From GCA-002726655 sp046582185 (GTDB lineage: Bacteria > Pseudomonadota > Gammaproteobacteria > Pseudomonadales > Azotimanducaceae): a DNA stretch of 64,000 nt. How positions within the stretch are numbered: the stretch's first letter is position 1; every line of letters begins with the position of its first letter. The notes under the pieces are model-generated. The model saw only the letters and a program-made list of their open reading frames with translations, did no database searches and was not told the origin of the DNA. Position numbers and translations under genes: made by a program. Positions 1 through 7,335 of the stretch are shown in pieces. The stretch is taken from positions 1 to 64,000 of the forward strand of contig JAYGEX010000018.1 of NCBI GenBank assembly GCA_046582185.1, read 5' to 3'.

Positions 1-989
1 GCGTCCATAGTTTCGTTATCAAAGCCCATCGTACGAAGAGCTGTCCGAACGCCATTATTAGAAAGGGGTCGGGAAGGACCACGTTGCGATGGCAGGACGT
101 AAACACCTCTTCCAGTCAAAGCATGGATGTCCTCCAGGACAACTAATGCCTGCCTGCTAAGGGGAACAATATGATCCCGCCCACTCTTCATCTTCATACC
201 TGGGATACACCATCTTTCTTTCTTCCAGTCGATTTCAGCCCATTCCATCTGCCGAATCTCACCTGGGCGCTGGAATAGCAGTGCTGAAAGCTTCAAAGCT
301 GCACATACAACTGGTGTTCCTTGGTAACCGTTTATCGCAATGATCAGTTGTGAAAGCTCCACAGGATCAGTAATTGCCGCCCTGTGCTGAGTCTTGGGTT
401 TATCTCTCAAGGCGCCCTTGAGATCCGCACTCGCGTCACGTTCACACAACCCTGCCGCAATTCCATATCTAAAGACCTGCCCGGCAGTTGATCTGGCTCT
501 GTGCGCAATGTCTAACGCGTTCCTGTCTTCGATCTTTCGTAATGCTGCCAAAAGCTCCCTCGCCGATATTTCGTAAATCGGGCGATGACCCAAGGAAGGG
601 AATAGATCTCTGGCGAAAATGGACATCGCTCTTTGACGGTGACGGTCAGATTTACCAGTCATCTTTTTCTCAAACCAGTCCAAAGCTACGGACCTGAAAT
701 CCACAGCGCCCGCTTGCGTAGCTTTCTCTATCCGCCGTTGCGATGAAGGGTCACTCCCACCGCGTATCTTCAATCTAGCCTCATCTTGAGAGTCTCTGGC
801 TGATGCCAACGAGATTTCAGGATAAACACCAAGCGCGAGGGTCTTTCTCTTGCCTGCAAATCGATAATCCATCCGCCAATACTTTGATCCGTTTGGATGA
901 ATAAGCAGATAAAGGCCTTTGCCACCAGCAAGCTTATAAGGCTTCTCCGCCGGCTTAGCTTGTTTGACTTGTGCTGCTGTGATTGACAC
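1..989 (-). CDS. P4-type tyrosine recombinase/integrase, partial (C-terminus off the left edge)
   Basis: This is a site-specific recombinase that would insert and excise a genomic island at the neighbouring tRNA. Reading the minus strand gives 329 codons without a stop. Residues 1-90 are the DUF4102-type arm-binding domain (LAGGKGLYLLI, LALGVYPEISLASARD). A core-binding SAM-like domain spans about 97-185, and the catalytic domain begins near 205 with the box-I arginine in the RPGEIR motif (residue 241) and a lysine region MKMKSGRDH (about 266-273). The box-II HxxR and the tyrosine lie beyond the window. The GTG start is fixed by an in-frame TAG five codons upstream and an AGGAG about 9 nt before it. 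Its position just downstream of a tRNA 3' end on the same strand is the classic island arrangement. Whether the gene is intact cannot be seen. Confidence 0.9.
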   Translation of the reverse strand, partial: MSITAAQVKQAKPAEKPYKLAGGKGLYLLIHPNGSKYWRMDYRFAGKRKTLALGVYPEISLASARDSQDEARLKIRGGSDPSSQRRIEKATQAGAVDFRSVALDWFEKKMTGKSDRHRQRAMSIFARDLFPSLGHRPIYEISARELLAALRKIEDRNALDIAHRARSTAGQVFRYGIAAGLCERDASADLKGALRDKPKTQHRAAITDPVELSQLIIAINGYQGTPVVCAALKLSALLFQRPGEIRQMEWAEIDWKKERWCIPGMKMKSGRDHIVPLSRQALVVLEDIHALTGRGVYVLPSQRGPSRPLSNNGVRTALRTMGFDNETMD

Positions 990-1020
990 CGATGCGCGCT
1001 CCTATAGGATTCAGAGCAGT

Positions 1021-1085
1021 TTTGACGGTACAAACATTCGATATCTTGTTATACCGTCAGATATACCGACACTTGACGGTATATA
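1021..1085. repeat. Cluster of TGACGGTAT-type direct/inverted repeats between integrase and tRNA
   Basis: Four related 8-11 bp elements lie here: TGACGGTA (1023-1030), ATACCGTCA (1051-1059), the degenerate ATATACCGACA (1061-1071) and TGACGGTAT (1074-1082). Elements 2 and 4 form an inverted pair. They sit 34-96 bp upstream of the integrase start and 100-165 bp from the tRNA 3' end, where arm-type integrase sites or an autoregulatory operator would be expected. The assignment is inferred from position and repetition only. Confidence 0.55.
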
Positions 1086-1185
1086 TTCTACACTTCTTAA
1101 CGTGCGTTAACATGACATAATTCAATGATAGTGCCCATAAAATAGGGCCTAAGCGGTTCTTAAGATTTGTTAACAGGGTAGTATT

Positions 1186-1261
1186 TGGTGCCGGAAAGAG
1201 GATTTGAACCTCCGACCAATTGCTTACGAAGCAACTGCTCTACCAACTGAGCTATTCCGGC
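1186..1261 (-). tRNA. tRNA-Thr (anticodon CGT), with encoded CCA
   Basis: The minus strand folds as a full cloverleaf. The acceptor stem GCCGGAA pairs with TTCCGGC, followed by discriminator A and an encoded CCA. The D-arm is GCTC/GAGC, the anticodon stem GTTGC/GCAAT has loop TTCGTAA giving anticodon CGT (reads ACG), and the T-arm is GGAGG-TTCAAAT-CCTCT. tRNA-Thr(CGT) corresponds to E. coli thrW, a known insertion site for P4-like islands. The gene starts 30 bp after the minor pilin gene on the same strand, and its 3' end faces the integrase. Confidence 0.97.
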
Positions 1262-1291
1262 AAATACGTCAATTCGAATGGGTCAATTCGA

Positions 1292-1723
1292 CTAAAAGTC
1301 TAAAACAACGTCGTCGCCGCCGTCTGCATGTGTCGCCGTAACCGTGTAGCCGCTACCGCGAGCACATTCTGGCGAAGTGCCATCGGTGACACAAACCACA
1401 ACATAGGTAATAACATCCTGGCTTGAACGGGGGGCCCAACCCAGGACGGCTTTTAGGCCGCCAGTCGCATCGGGATCTGCCGGGTCATAGGTACCTTCTA
1501 CGTACTCACCTTCAGTCATCCGCCGCTCTTCCTGAAGCAAACGCATGGACTGTATACTATCTCTCATCACACTTTCTCGCGCATTGGTTACGTAGCCCTG
1601 ATACATGGGAAGACCTATGGCATAAATAACGCCAATAATTCCAACGACGACCATCAGCTCGATTAACGAGAATCCATCAGTTTTGTCGTTGCGAAACGCA
1701 TATCCCAGCTTCCTATTAACCAT
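1292..1723 (-). CDS. Type IV pilin-like protein (minor or second pilin)
   Basis: A 143-residue type IV pilin family protein. It has a 17-residue positively charged leader ending in Gly, then the prepilin peptidase motif FSLIELMVV with Glu at mature position 5 and the hydrophobic N-terminal helix. PilD, encoded nearby, would cleave after the Gly and methylate the Phe. Two cysteines near the C-terminus (VCVT...PECARG) could form the D-loop disulfide usual in pilins, which the neighbouring PilA lacks. It lies downstream of pilA on the same strand, beyond a terminator-like hairpin, so expression may be read-through or independent. It could be a PilE-like minor pilin or an alternative major pilin; the sequence alone does not decide. 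Confidence 0.85.
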   Translation of the reverse strand: MVNRKLGYAFRNDKTDGFSLIELMVVVGIIGVIYAIGLPMYQGYVTNARESVMRDSIQSMRLLQEERRMTEGEYVEGTYDPADPDATGGLKAVLGWAPRSSQDVITYVVVCVTDGTSPECARGSGYTVTATHADGGDDVVLDF

Positions 1724-1804
1724 GAATCAAGACCTCGAGAAGTTATAACCATCATACAATAATACTACGCTGGTCAAATCAACCAGCACTTTACACCGAA
1801 CAAT

Positions 1805-1838
1805 AAAAAACCGGAAGAAGTCACCTTCGCCCGGTTTT
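1805..1838 (-). terminator. Intrinsic terminator after pilA
   Basis: Read on the minus strand, an 8-bp stem AAAACCGG/CCGGTTTT continues through a 2x2 internal loop into a 4-bp GAAG/CTTC stem with a 4-nt loop, followed by a run of Ts. It lies 48 bp after the pilA stop and 82 bp before the next pilin. The outer A/T arms would also allow weaker termination in the other direction. Confidence 0.7.
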
Positions 1839-1885
1839 ATTCAAATCAAATCTGCTAATACAGATTCAACTTAGTCCATTGCAAT

Positions 1886-2317
1886 CTAGCCGGAATCAGA
1901 GGCAAGGATCGTAGTAGTTTCTGCACTTAGATCTTTGTATGCAGGTCTAACAATTGTTACTGCATCCTGATCACCAGTTACCATAATCTGGCCGTCTGCC
2001 GCTGTAGCGGCGCTGGATACATATGCAGCACCACCGCCTGGCGCCAGATTTCCACCCGGATTAAACACGGCAATCCAAAGTGCACTAGTTGAAGGAACAG
2101 TACTGGCCAGACCCAATGCGATCTGAGTGCTGCCTTTTACGTATGTAGACCTAGCTGCACGAACCGCTTCTTCATAGTGTGAAGTCACTTTCGTCATATT
2201 AGCTGTCTTGATGTAATCCTGGTATGCAGGCAAGGCCACTGCGGCAAGAATACCGATAATCGCTACCACGATCATCAATTCGATCAAGGTAAAACCTTGT
2301 TGTAGTTTGTTAGTCAT
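1886..2317 (-). CDS. pilA: Type IV pilus major pilin PilA
   Basis: A 143-residue prepilin. The short leader MTNKLQQG is followed by FTLIELMIVVAIIGILAAVA, the canonical N-terminal helix with Glu5. It is the structural subunit of the pilus, processed by PilD and assembled by PilB/PilC. The ATG at 2317 was chosen over an upstream in-frame start because it gives a normal 8-residue leader and follows GGAGC at a good distance. It is divergent from pilBCD, the common gammaproteobacterial layout, and has a consensus sigma-54 promoter upstream. The mature protein contains no cysteine, so the usual C-terminal disulfide D-loop is absent. The globular part is Ala/Thr/Ser/Gly-rich. Confidence 0.92.
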   Translation of the reverse strand: MTNKLQQGFTLIELMIVVAIIGILAAVALPAYQDYIKTANMTKVTSHYEEAVRAARSTYVKGSTQIALGLASTVPSTSALWIAVFNPGGNLAPGGGAAYVSSAATAADGQIMVTGDQDAVTIVRPAYKDLSAETTTILASDSG

Positions 2318-2394
2318 TAATCTAGCTCCATTAAATTTTATTGAGACTGCCGGGTAACGATAGTTTTCATTTTCTTCAGCCTGGGTCAAAGCAG

Positions 2395-2410
2395 TGCAAT
2401 AGCCGTGCCA
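2395..2410 (-). promoter_or_regulatory. Sigma-54 (-24/-12) promoter of pilA
   Basis: The minus strand reads TGGCACGGCTATTGCA, a complete match to the sigma-54 consensus TGGCACGRNNNTTGCW with correct GG/GC spacing. The predicted transcript starts near 2385, giving a leader of about 67 nt before the pilA ATG. RpoN is encoded at 47723-49309. In Pseudomonas pilA is known to depend on RpoN and the response regulator PilR. Confidence 0.9.
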
Positions 2411-2451
2411 TTGAGGATACAGTCATATTGCTACCGTTGATCTGGTCTAAG

Positions 2452-2521
2452 TGACTGCCTTGGTCAGTTGTAGCACTATGGTAGTACACATGAAGGGGCA
2501 AAATGTGACGCAAATGGTCAC
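2452..2521. promoter_or_regulatory. Two 15-bp inverted repeats (TGAC-N7-GTCA), putative enhancer sites for pilA
   Basis: TGACTGCCTTGGTCA (2452-2466) and TGACGCAAATGGTCA (2506-2520) share the arms TGAC/GTCA and the half-site TGGTCA. Their centres are 54 bp apart, close to five helical turns, at about -74 and -128 from the predicted pilA start. That is where an enhancer-binding protein such as PilR would sit. The protein is inferred. Confidence 0.6.
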
Positions 2522-2679
2522 CTCGTGATTTTATCAATCTGCTCGCCACGAAAATACCCGACATATTGTTATCGACACCTATAGCGGTGAAATGTAAACT
2601 TTCAGCAACTGCAGGAACTGCAGGAACTGCCGAACATCGCATATTCAGTAGCTTCAATCATAATCAGGAATAGACGACT

Positions 2680-4392
2680 ATGGCCGCAAACCCCATTCAG
2701 CTCAGTGGGCTTGCTAGACGATTGGTCGAAGATAATTTGCTGAAAGATACTGTCGCCAAAGAAGCGTCAGAGGAAGCAGCGAAAACCCGCGTGCCTTTTG
2801 TAACACACCTGGTACAAAACGATCTTGTCAGTGCACGCGATATTGCCAATGCCGCATCGGAAGAGTTCGGCACCCCACTGATGGATATATCTACTCTCGA
2901 TCCTGAATCCATTCCGAAGAACCTCATTGATGAAAAGCTGATTCGAACGAATCATGCAGTACCCATATTCCATCGCGGCAACCGTTTATTCGTTGCTGTC
3001 TCAGATCCAACCAATCGCAAAGGTCTGGATGACATTAAGTTTCATACTGGTATTACGACTGAAGAAGTACTGGTTGAAGAAAACAAATTAACGGCATTCA
3101 TCGATTCCTATCTCGAATCTCAGGACAGTGGAGGGTTGGGTGATCTCGGCGATGATGATGTTGATTTAGACCTTGAAGCAGTTGATGAACAGGGCGGCGA
3201 GGATGAAGACAAAGGCCCCGTTGCAGACGATACGCCGGTGGTGCGTTTTATTAACAAGATGCTGATGGATGCTATTAGAGGTGGGGCATCTGACTTACAT
3301 TTTGAGCCATTTGAGAAAAGCTACCGGGTGCGTTTCAGAACGGATGGCGTTTTGCATGAAGTCGCAAGGCCGCCGGTTAATCTATCGCCGCGAATTTCCG
3401 CCAGATTGAAGGTTATGTCCCAAATGGACATTTCAGAACGCCGGGTCCCACAAGACGGGCGTATCAAACTGAAAATTTCTAAAACAAAGTCCATCGACTT
3501 CCGGGTAAATACCCTGCCCGTGCTCTTTGGGGAAAAGGTTGTTCTGCGAATCCTGGACCCAAGTTCTGCGAAGATGGGTATTGATGCACTTGGATATGAG
3601 GACGATCAAAAGGCCCTCTACATGGAGGCTTTGAAAAAGCCGCAAGGTATGTTCCTGGTCACGGGTCCAACTGGTTCAGGGAAGACGGTTTCTCTCTACA
3701 CCGGAATTAATATTCTGAATACGCCTGATCTGAATATCTCCACTGCTGAAGATCCGGTGGAAATCAACCTCGAAGGCATAAACCAATGTCCGATTAACGC
3801 CAGGGTCGGCCTGGATTTCTCTGAAGCACTACGCTCATTTTTACGGCAAGACCCTGATATCATAATGGTGGGTGAGATTCGTGATCTTGAAACCGCTGAA
3901 ATTGCTATTAAGGCTGCACAAACTGGGCACATGGTGATGTCCACCCTGCACACCAATAGCGCCCCTGAAACTTTGACGCGACTTAGAAATATGGGCGTTG
4001 CAGCGTTTAACCTGGCGACATCTGTCAACTTAATAGTTGCCCAAAGACTCGCCAGAAGGCTGTGCGATTGCAAAGTGAAATTAGAGATTCCAAAGAGTGC
4101 TCTTATTGAGAAGGGATTCTCGGAAAAAGATGTAGAAGAAGGGCTTGAAATTTTCGGACCAAAGGGCTGTGAGAAATGTTCTTCTGGATACAAAGGGCGC
4201 GTTGGAATCTACGAAGTAATGAAAATTGTCCCTGAGATCCAGAAGATAATTATGGAGGATGGCAACGCCATCCAGATCGCTGAAGCCAGCGCAAGGAATG
4301 GCTTCAAGACCATATTCCAATCGGCCCTGGTCAAGGTGCAGCATGGCATGACCAGCCTGGATGAAGTCGAACGCACCACCAGTGGACACTAA
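2680..4392 (+). CDS. pilB: Type IV pilus assembly ATPase PilB
   Basis: A cytoplasmic hexameric ATPase that powers pilus extension. The 570 residues match PilB length. There is an MshEN-type N-terminal domain, a very acidic linker at about 150-184, the Asp-box region GGASDLHFEP (201-210), Walker A GPTGSGKT (329-336), Walker B ending in GEIRD (about 391-402) and the His box around GHMVMSTLHTNS (416-427). The zinc tetracysteine is C462, C464, C497 and C500. It is followed 13 bp later by pilC. The acidic linker is richer in Asp/Glu than usual but otherwise unremarkable. Confidence 0.97.
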   Translation: MAANPIQLSGLARRLVEDNLLKDTVAKEASEEAAKTRVPFVTHLVQNDLVSARDIANAASEEFGTPLMDISTLDPESIPKNLIDEKLIRTNHAVPIFHRGNRLFVAVSDPTNRKGLDDIKFHTGITTEEVLVEENKLTAFIDSYLESQDSGGLGDLGDDDVDLDLEAVDEQGGEDEDKGPVADDTPVVRFINKMLMDAIRGGASDLHFEPFEKSYRVRFRTDGVLHEVARPPVNLSPRISARLKVMSQMDISERRVPQDGRIKLKISKTKSIDFRVNTLPVLFGEKVVLRILDPSSAKMGIDALGYEDDQKALYMEALKKPQGMFLVTGPTGSGKTVSLYTGINILNTPDLNISTAEDPVEINLEGINQCPINARVGLDFSEALRSFLRQDPDIIMVGEIRDLETAEIAIKAAQTGHMVMSTLHTNSAPETLTRLRNMGVAAFNLATSVNLIVAQRLARRLCDCKVKLEIPKSALIEKGFSEKDVEEGLEIFGPKGCEKCSSGYKGRVGIYEVMKIVPEIQKIIMEDGNAIQIAEASARNGFKTIFQSALVKVQHGMTSLDEVERTTSGH

Positions 4393-4405
4393 GTAGGGGT
4401 TAATC

Positions 4406-5635
4406 ATGGCTGCAGCCAGCACGCTTTTCGCCTGGGAAGGAACCGATCGCTCGGGCAAGAAAACCAAGGGCGAAATCACCAGCAAGAACGCCAATATTGC
4501 AAAGGCCGAACTTCGCAAGCAAGGTATTAACCCCAGCAAGGTCAAGAAAAAAGGGGCTGGGTTTAGTCTCGCCAATTTCGGGGCAAAAGTTACTCCCGGC
4601 GATATTGCTCTCTTTACGCGACAACTTGCCACAATGATGAAAGCCGGCGTGCCTCTGGTTCAATCCTTTGAAATTGTCGCGGACGGTGTCGACAATCCGA
4701 TGATGAAAGATTTAATACTCAAAATTCGGGATGAGGTAGCTTCAGGTAATTCATTCGCCTATTCAATTCGGGCTCAACCCAGAGAGTATTTTGACGAGTT
4801 GTTTTGCAACCTGATTGAAGCCGGCGAGCAATCTGGTTCATTAGAAACCATGCTCGATAGATTGGCAGAATATAAAGAGAAGAGTGAGGCACTTAAAGCG
4901 AAAATCAAGAGTGCCATGAACTATCCAATCGCTGTACTGGTTGTTGCCGGTGTGGTTTCAGGCATCCTGCTGATCAAGGTAGTTCCCCAGTTCGAGGAAA
5001 TTTTCGCCGGTTTCGGCGCCGAATTACCCGAATTTACACAGTTGGTTGTGAACATGTCCAACTTCATGCAGGAATGGTGGTTTATCGCTGTAGCTGCAGG
5101 TGCCGCCCTCTTTTTTGCTCACAAAGAAGCCTTAAAGAAATCCAAGGCACTACGCGATGCTGAGTCACGGCTCTCGTTAAAGATACCCGTTCTCGGCGAT
5201 ATTCTCGACAAGTCATGTATCGCACGATTCGCCAGAACTTTGTCTACAACCTTTGCCGCAGGTGTTCCGCTGGTTGATGCATTAGAATCAGTCGCGGGTG
5301 CAGCAGGTAATATCATCTATGAGGAGGCCATCCTCAGAGTCAAAGAGGACGTCTCAAGTGGTATCCAATTGAATTATTCCATGAAACAGCAAGGCGTATT
5401 TCCCAACATGGTGATACAGATGGTCGCCATCGGTGAAGAGTCTGGCGCACTGGATGCAATGCTGGACAAGGCAGCGACCTACTACGAAGAGATGGTTGAT
5501 AACGCAGTAGACGGCCTAACCAGTTTGATTGAACCAATCATCATGTCATTCCTCGGTGTTGTGATTGGCGGACTTATCATTGCCATGTATCTGCCCATTT
5601 TCTCCATGGGCGACGCAATTAGCGGCAGCCACTAA
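4406..5635 (+). CDS. pilC: Type IV pilus inner-membrane platform protein PilC
   Basis: The inner-membrane platform protein that couples PilB (and PilT) to the growing pilus. 409 residues. Two T2SF/GspF domains are visible: the first begins near FTRQLATMMKAGVPLVQ and the second near FARTLSTTFAAGVPLVDALE. Each is followed by the family signature with GEQSG or GEESG and by membrane segments. The last hydrophobic stretch is near the C-terminus (IEPIIMSFLGVVIGGLIIAM). It lies between pilB and pilD in one operon. Confidence 0.97.
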   Translation: MAAASTLFAWEGTDRSGKKTKGEITSKNANIAKAELRKQGINPSKVKKKGAGFSLANFGAKVTPGDIALFTRQLATMMKAGVPLVQSFEIVADGVDNPMMKDLILKIRDEVASGNSFAYSIRAQPREYFDELFCNLIEAGEQSGSLETMLDRLAEYKEKSEALKAKIKSAMNYPIAVLVVAGVVSGILLIKVVPQFEEIFAGFGAELPEFTQLVVNMSNFMQEWWFIAVAAGAALFFAHKEALKKSKALRDAESRLSLKIPVLGDILDKSCIARFARTLSTTFAAGVPLVDALESVAGAAGNIIYEEAILRVKEDVSSGIQLNYSMKQQGVFPNMVIQMVAIGEESGALDAMLDKAATYYEEMVDNAVDGLTSLIEPIIMSFLGVVIGGLIIAMYLPIFSMGDAISGSH

Positions 5636-5655
5636 AAGAGAATTCCATTAGCGAT

Positions 5656-6528
5656 ATGTTTGAATACCTAGCCCTGTTTCAGGGAGAGTTCCCTGTTTTT
5701 GTGACCATCACCGCACTAATGTTTGGGCTTATCATTGGCAGCTTCCTGAACGTTGTAATACACCGCATGCCTCTTATGCAGGAGAGAGAACTTGATATTC
5801 AAGCCAACGAAATACTTGGCAACGATATCAAGCCCGATGACGAACCTTTCAATCTCGTTTTCCCAAATTCACATTGCCCTGCCTGCAAGCATGAAATCAG
5901 GGCATGGGAGAATATCCCTCTCTTCAGCTATGCCTACCTGAAGGGCAAATGTTCAGCCTGCAAAATACACATATCTGCGCGATATCCCAGCGTTGAATTA
6001 TTAACGGGCATTCTCACTGCCATTGTGATTTCTGTATTCGGTGCATCGCCCCTTGGCCTGGCTGCCTGCGTTCTAACCTGGGGACTTATTTCACTGGCAC
6101 TCATCGACTATGACACTTATTTTCTGCCCGATGATATTACATTGCCACTTTTATGGCTGGGCCTAAGCGTCAATTTTTTTACACTAATTACGAGCCTGTC
6201 TGACGCATTCCTGGGCGCCTGTATTGGATACTTAACCTTCTGGTTAGTGTTTCAGGCATTCAAGCTAATTACAGGTAAGGAAGGCATGGGATATGGCGAC
6301 TTTAAGCTCCTGGCAATGCTTGGCGCCTGGATGGGCTGGCAAGCCCTGCCACTTATTATTATTCTATCGTCCTTTACTGGCGCATTGATTGGCGGCATCC
6401 TCATCTTCAGGGGGCGCGAAAAAGCCAAACCAATTCCTTTCGGACCCTTACTGGCGCTCGCAGGTTGGATCAGCCTTATCTGGGGCAAACAATTGACCAG
6501 CGCATATCTTCAATATGCCGCGTTTTAG
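5656..6528 (+). CDS. pilD: Prepilin peptidase / N-methyltransferase PilD
   Basis: A bifunctional membrane aspartyl protease and methylase that cleaves prepilin leaders and methylates the new N-terminal Phe. 290 residues with about eight membrane segments. The cytoplasmic zinc loop has the four cysteines C74, C77, C99 and C102 (CPAC...CSAC). The catalytic aspartates are in ALIDYD (D151 or D153) and GYGDF (D215). It completes pilBCD; its substrates include both pilins encoded at 1292-2317 and probably type II secretion pseudopilins encoded elsewhere. coaE begins 15 bp downstream, so the operon continues. Confidence 0.97.
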   Translation: MFEYLALFQGEFPVFVTITALMFGLIIGSFLNVVIHRMPLMQERELDIQANEILGNDIKPDDEPFNLVFPNSHCPACKHEIRAWENIPLFSYAYLKGKCSACKIHISARYPSVELLTGILTAIVISVFGASPLGLAACVLTWGLISLALIDYDTYFLPDDITLPLLWLGLSVNFFTLITSLSDAFLGACIGYLTFWLVFQAFKLITGKEGMGYGDFKLLAMLGAWMGWQALPLIIILSSFTGALIGGILIFRGREKAKPIPFGPLLALAGWISLIWGKQLTSAYLQYAAF

Positions 6529-6543
6529 TAGTCGAGCAACAAG

Positions 6544-7146
6544 ATGACAAGATATGTAGTAGGTTTAACAGGCGGCATTGGCAGCGGAAAGACATCCGTA
6601 TCAGACCTGTTTGCTGAGCACGGCATTGTCGTCGCCGATTCCGATATCATTTCTCGGACAGTTGTAGAGCCTGGCATGCCAGTTCACGGCAAAATCCGCG
6701 AACGGTTTGGGACAACGATTCTGCTGCAGGATGAGACGCTAAACAGGGCAAAGCTAAGAGAGATTATCTTCGCCAGTAAAGATGACCGCCGCTGGTTAGA
6801 AAAGCAAACTCATGGGCCTATTATGAAAATGTTAGGGGATATTGTCAGCACTGCCAGTTCGCCCTACGCGATCCTTGTTCTGTCTGCCGGGTCCGGTCAT
6901 TCTACTCTAATTAACAAAATGTTGGTGGTAGATGTATCTGAACCGACCCAGATTGAAAGGGTCACGAATCGTGACAATAATTCAATCGACCAGGTTCAGG
7001 CAATCATGGACAATCAACCATCGCGGCAGGAACGTCTTAGCTGGGCAGATGACGTCATTAAAAATGACGGGACTCTCGATCAGCTAAAGGCAAGAGTTAT
7101 AGAGCTTCATCACCACTACATTACACTTAGCGCGAAACCAAAATGA
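6544..7146 (+). CDS. coaE: Dephospho-CoA kinase (atypical motif)
   Basis: Phosphorylates dephospho-CoA in the last step of CoA synthesis. 200 residues with Walker A GGIGSGKT (10-17), the DSDIISR acidic segment (32-38), the VVEPGMP motif and the conserved C-terminal WADDVIKNDG. The pilD-coaE-yacG order is typical. The strongly conserved PLLxE motif is replaced here by SAGSG (114-118), with the following segment about two residues shorter, and the usual HP motif reads HGP (90-92). The rest is well conserved, so the gene is not simply degenerate; activity is uncertain. Confidence 0.88.
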   Translation: MTRYVVGLTGGIGSGKTSVSDLFAEHGIVVADSDIISRTVVEPGMPVHGKIRERFGTTILLQDETLNRAKLREIIFASKDDRRWLEKQTHGPIMKMLGDIVSTASSPYAILVLSAGSGHSTLINKMLVVDVSEPTQIERVTNRDNNSIDQVQAIMDNQPSRQERLSWADDVIKNDGTLDQLKARVIELHHHYITLSAKPK

Positions 7147-7334
7147 CCGATGTGATTGTTAAATGCCCTACCTGCCAGAAGGCAGTAGCCTGGATAACAT
7201 CCAGTGAGTTTCGACCCTTTTGTTCGGAACGATGTCGTTTAATCGATTTAGGTGAATGGGCAGACGGCAATCGTTCAATTCCCGCTGATGAAGATTATAA
7301 TGATGTCACTGCTTTTGATCTGGATCGGGACTAA
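7143..7334 (+). CDS. yacG: DNA gyrase inhibitor YacG (zinc-binding)
   Basis: A small zinc protein that in E. coli binds GyrB and inhibits gyrase. 63 residues with four cysteines (CPTC near the N-terminus, then CSERC) and the conserved RCRLIDLGEWA stretch with an acidic tail. It overlaps the coaE stop by 4 bp and is the last gene of the pilBCD-coaE-yacG operon. Its stop lies 1 bp from the end of convergent argJ, leaving no room for a separate terminator. Confidence 0.95.
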   Translation: MTDVIVKCPTCQKAVAWITSSEFRPFCSERCRLIDLGEWADGNRSIPADEDYNDVTAFDLDRD

Positions 7335-7335
7335 T

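Larger units (their letters stand above)
2318..2679. promoter_or_regulatory. Divergent pilA/pilBCD regulatory region (362 bp, no gene)
   Basis: This holds the sigma-54 promoter and two activator-like inverted repeats for pilA (annotated separately), a 67-nt pilA leader, and a 9-bp tandem repeat AACTGCAGG (2.7 copies, 2607-2630) about 50 bp before pilB. An open frame on the minus strand here (2376-2657) has no recognisable domain and overlaps the promoter, so I do not call it. Confidence 0.75.

Noticed and set aside
770..1033. 87-codon minus-strand frame overlapping the integrase start
   Set aside because: The integrase frame gives the DUF4102 domain from GTG 989; this frame is out of phase with it and has no similarity.
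1268..1291. GTCAATTCGA direct repeat beside the tRNA 5' end, considered as an attachment site
   Set aside because: Island att sites of this type lie at the tRNA 3' end; this 10-bp repeat is on the opposite side and overlaps the pilin stop.
2376..2657. 93-codon open frame on the minus strand upstream of pilA
   Set aside because: It covers the sigma-54 promoter and activator sites, has no recognisable domain, and its start lacks a ribosome-binding site.
4081..4632. 183-codon minus-strand frame across the pilB-pilC junction
   Set aside because: It overlaps two certain genes on the other strand and resembles no protein family.
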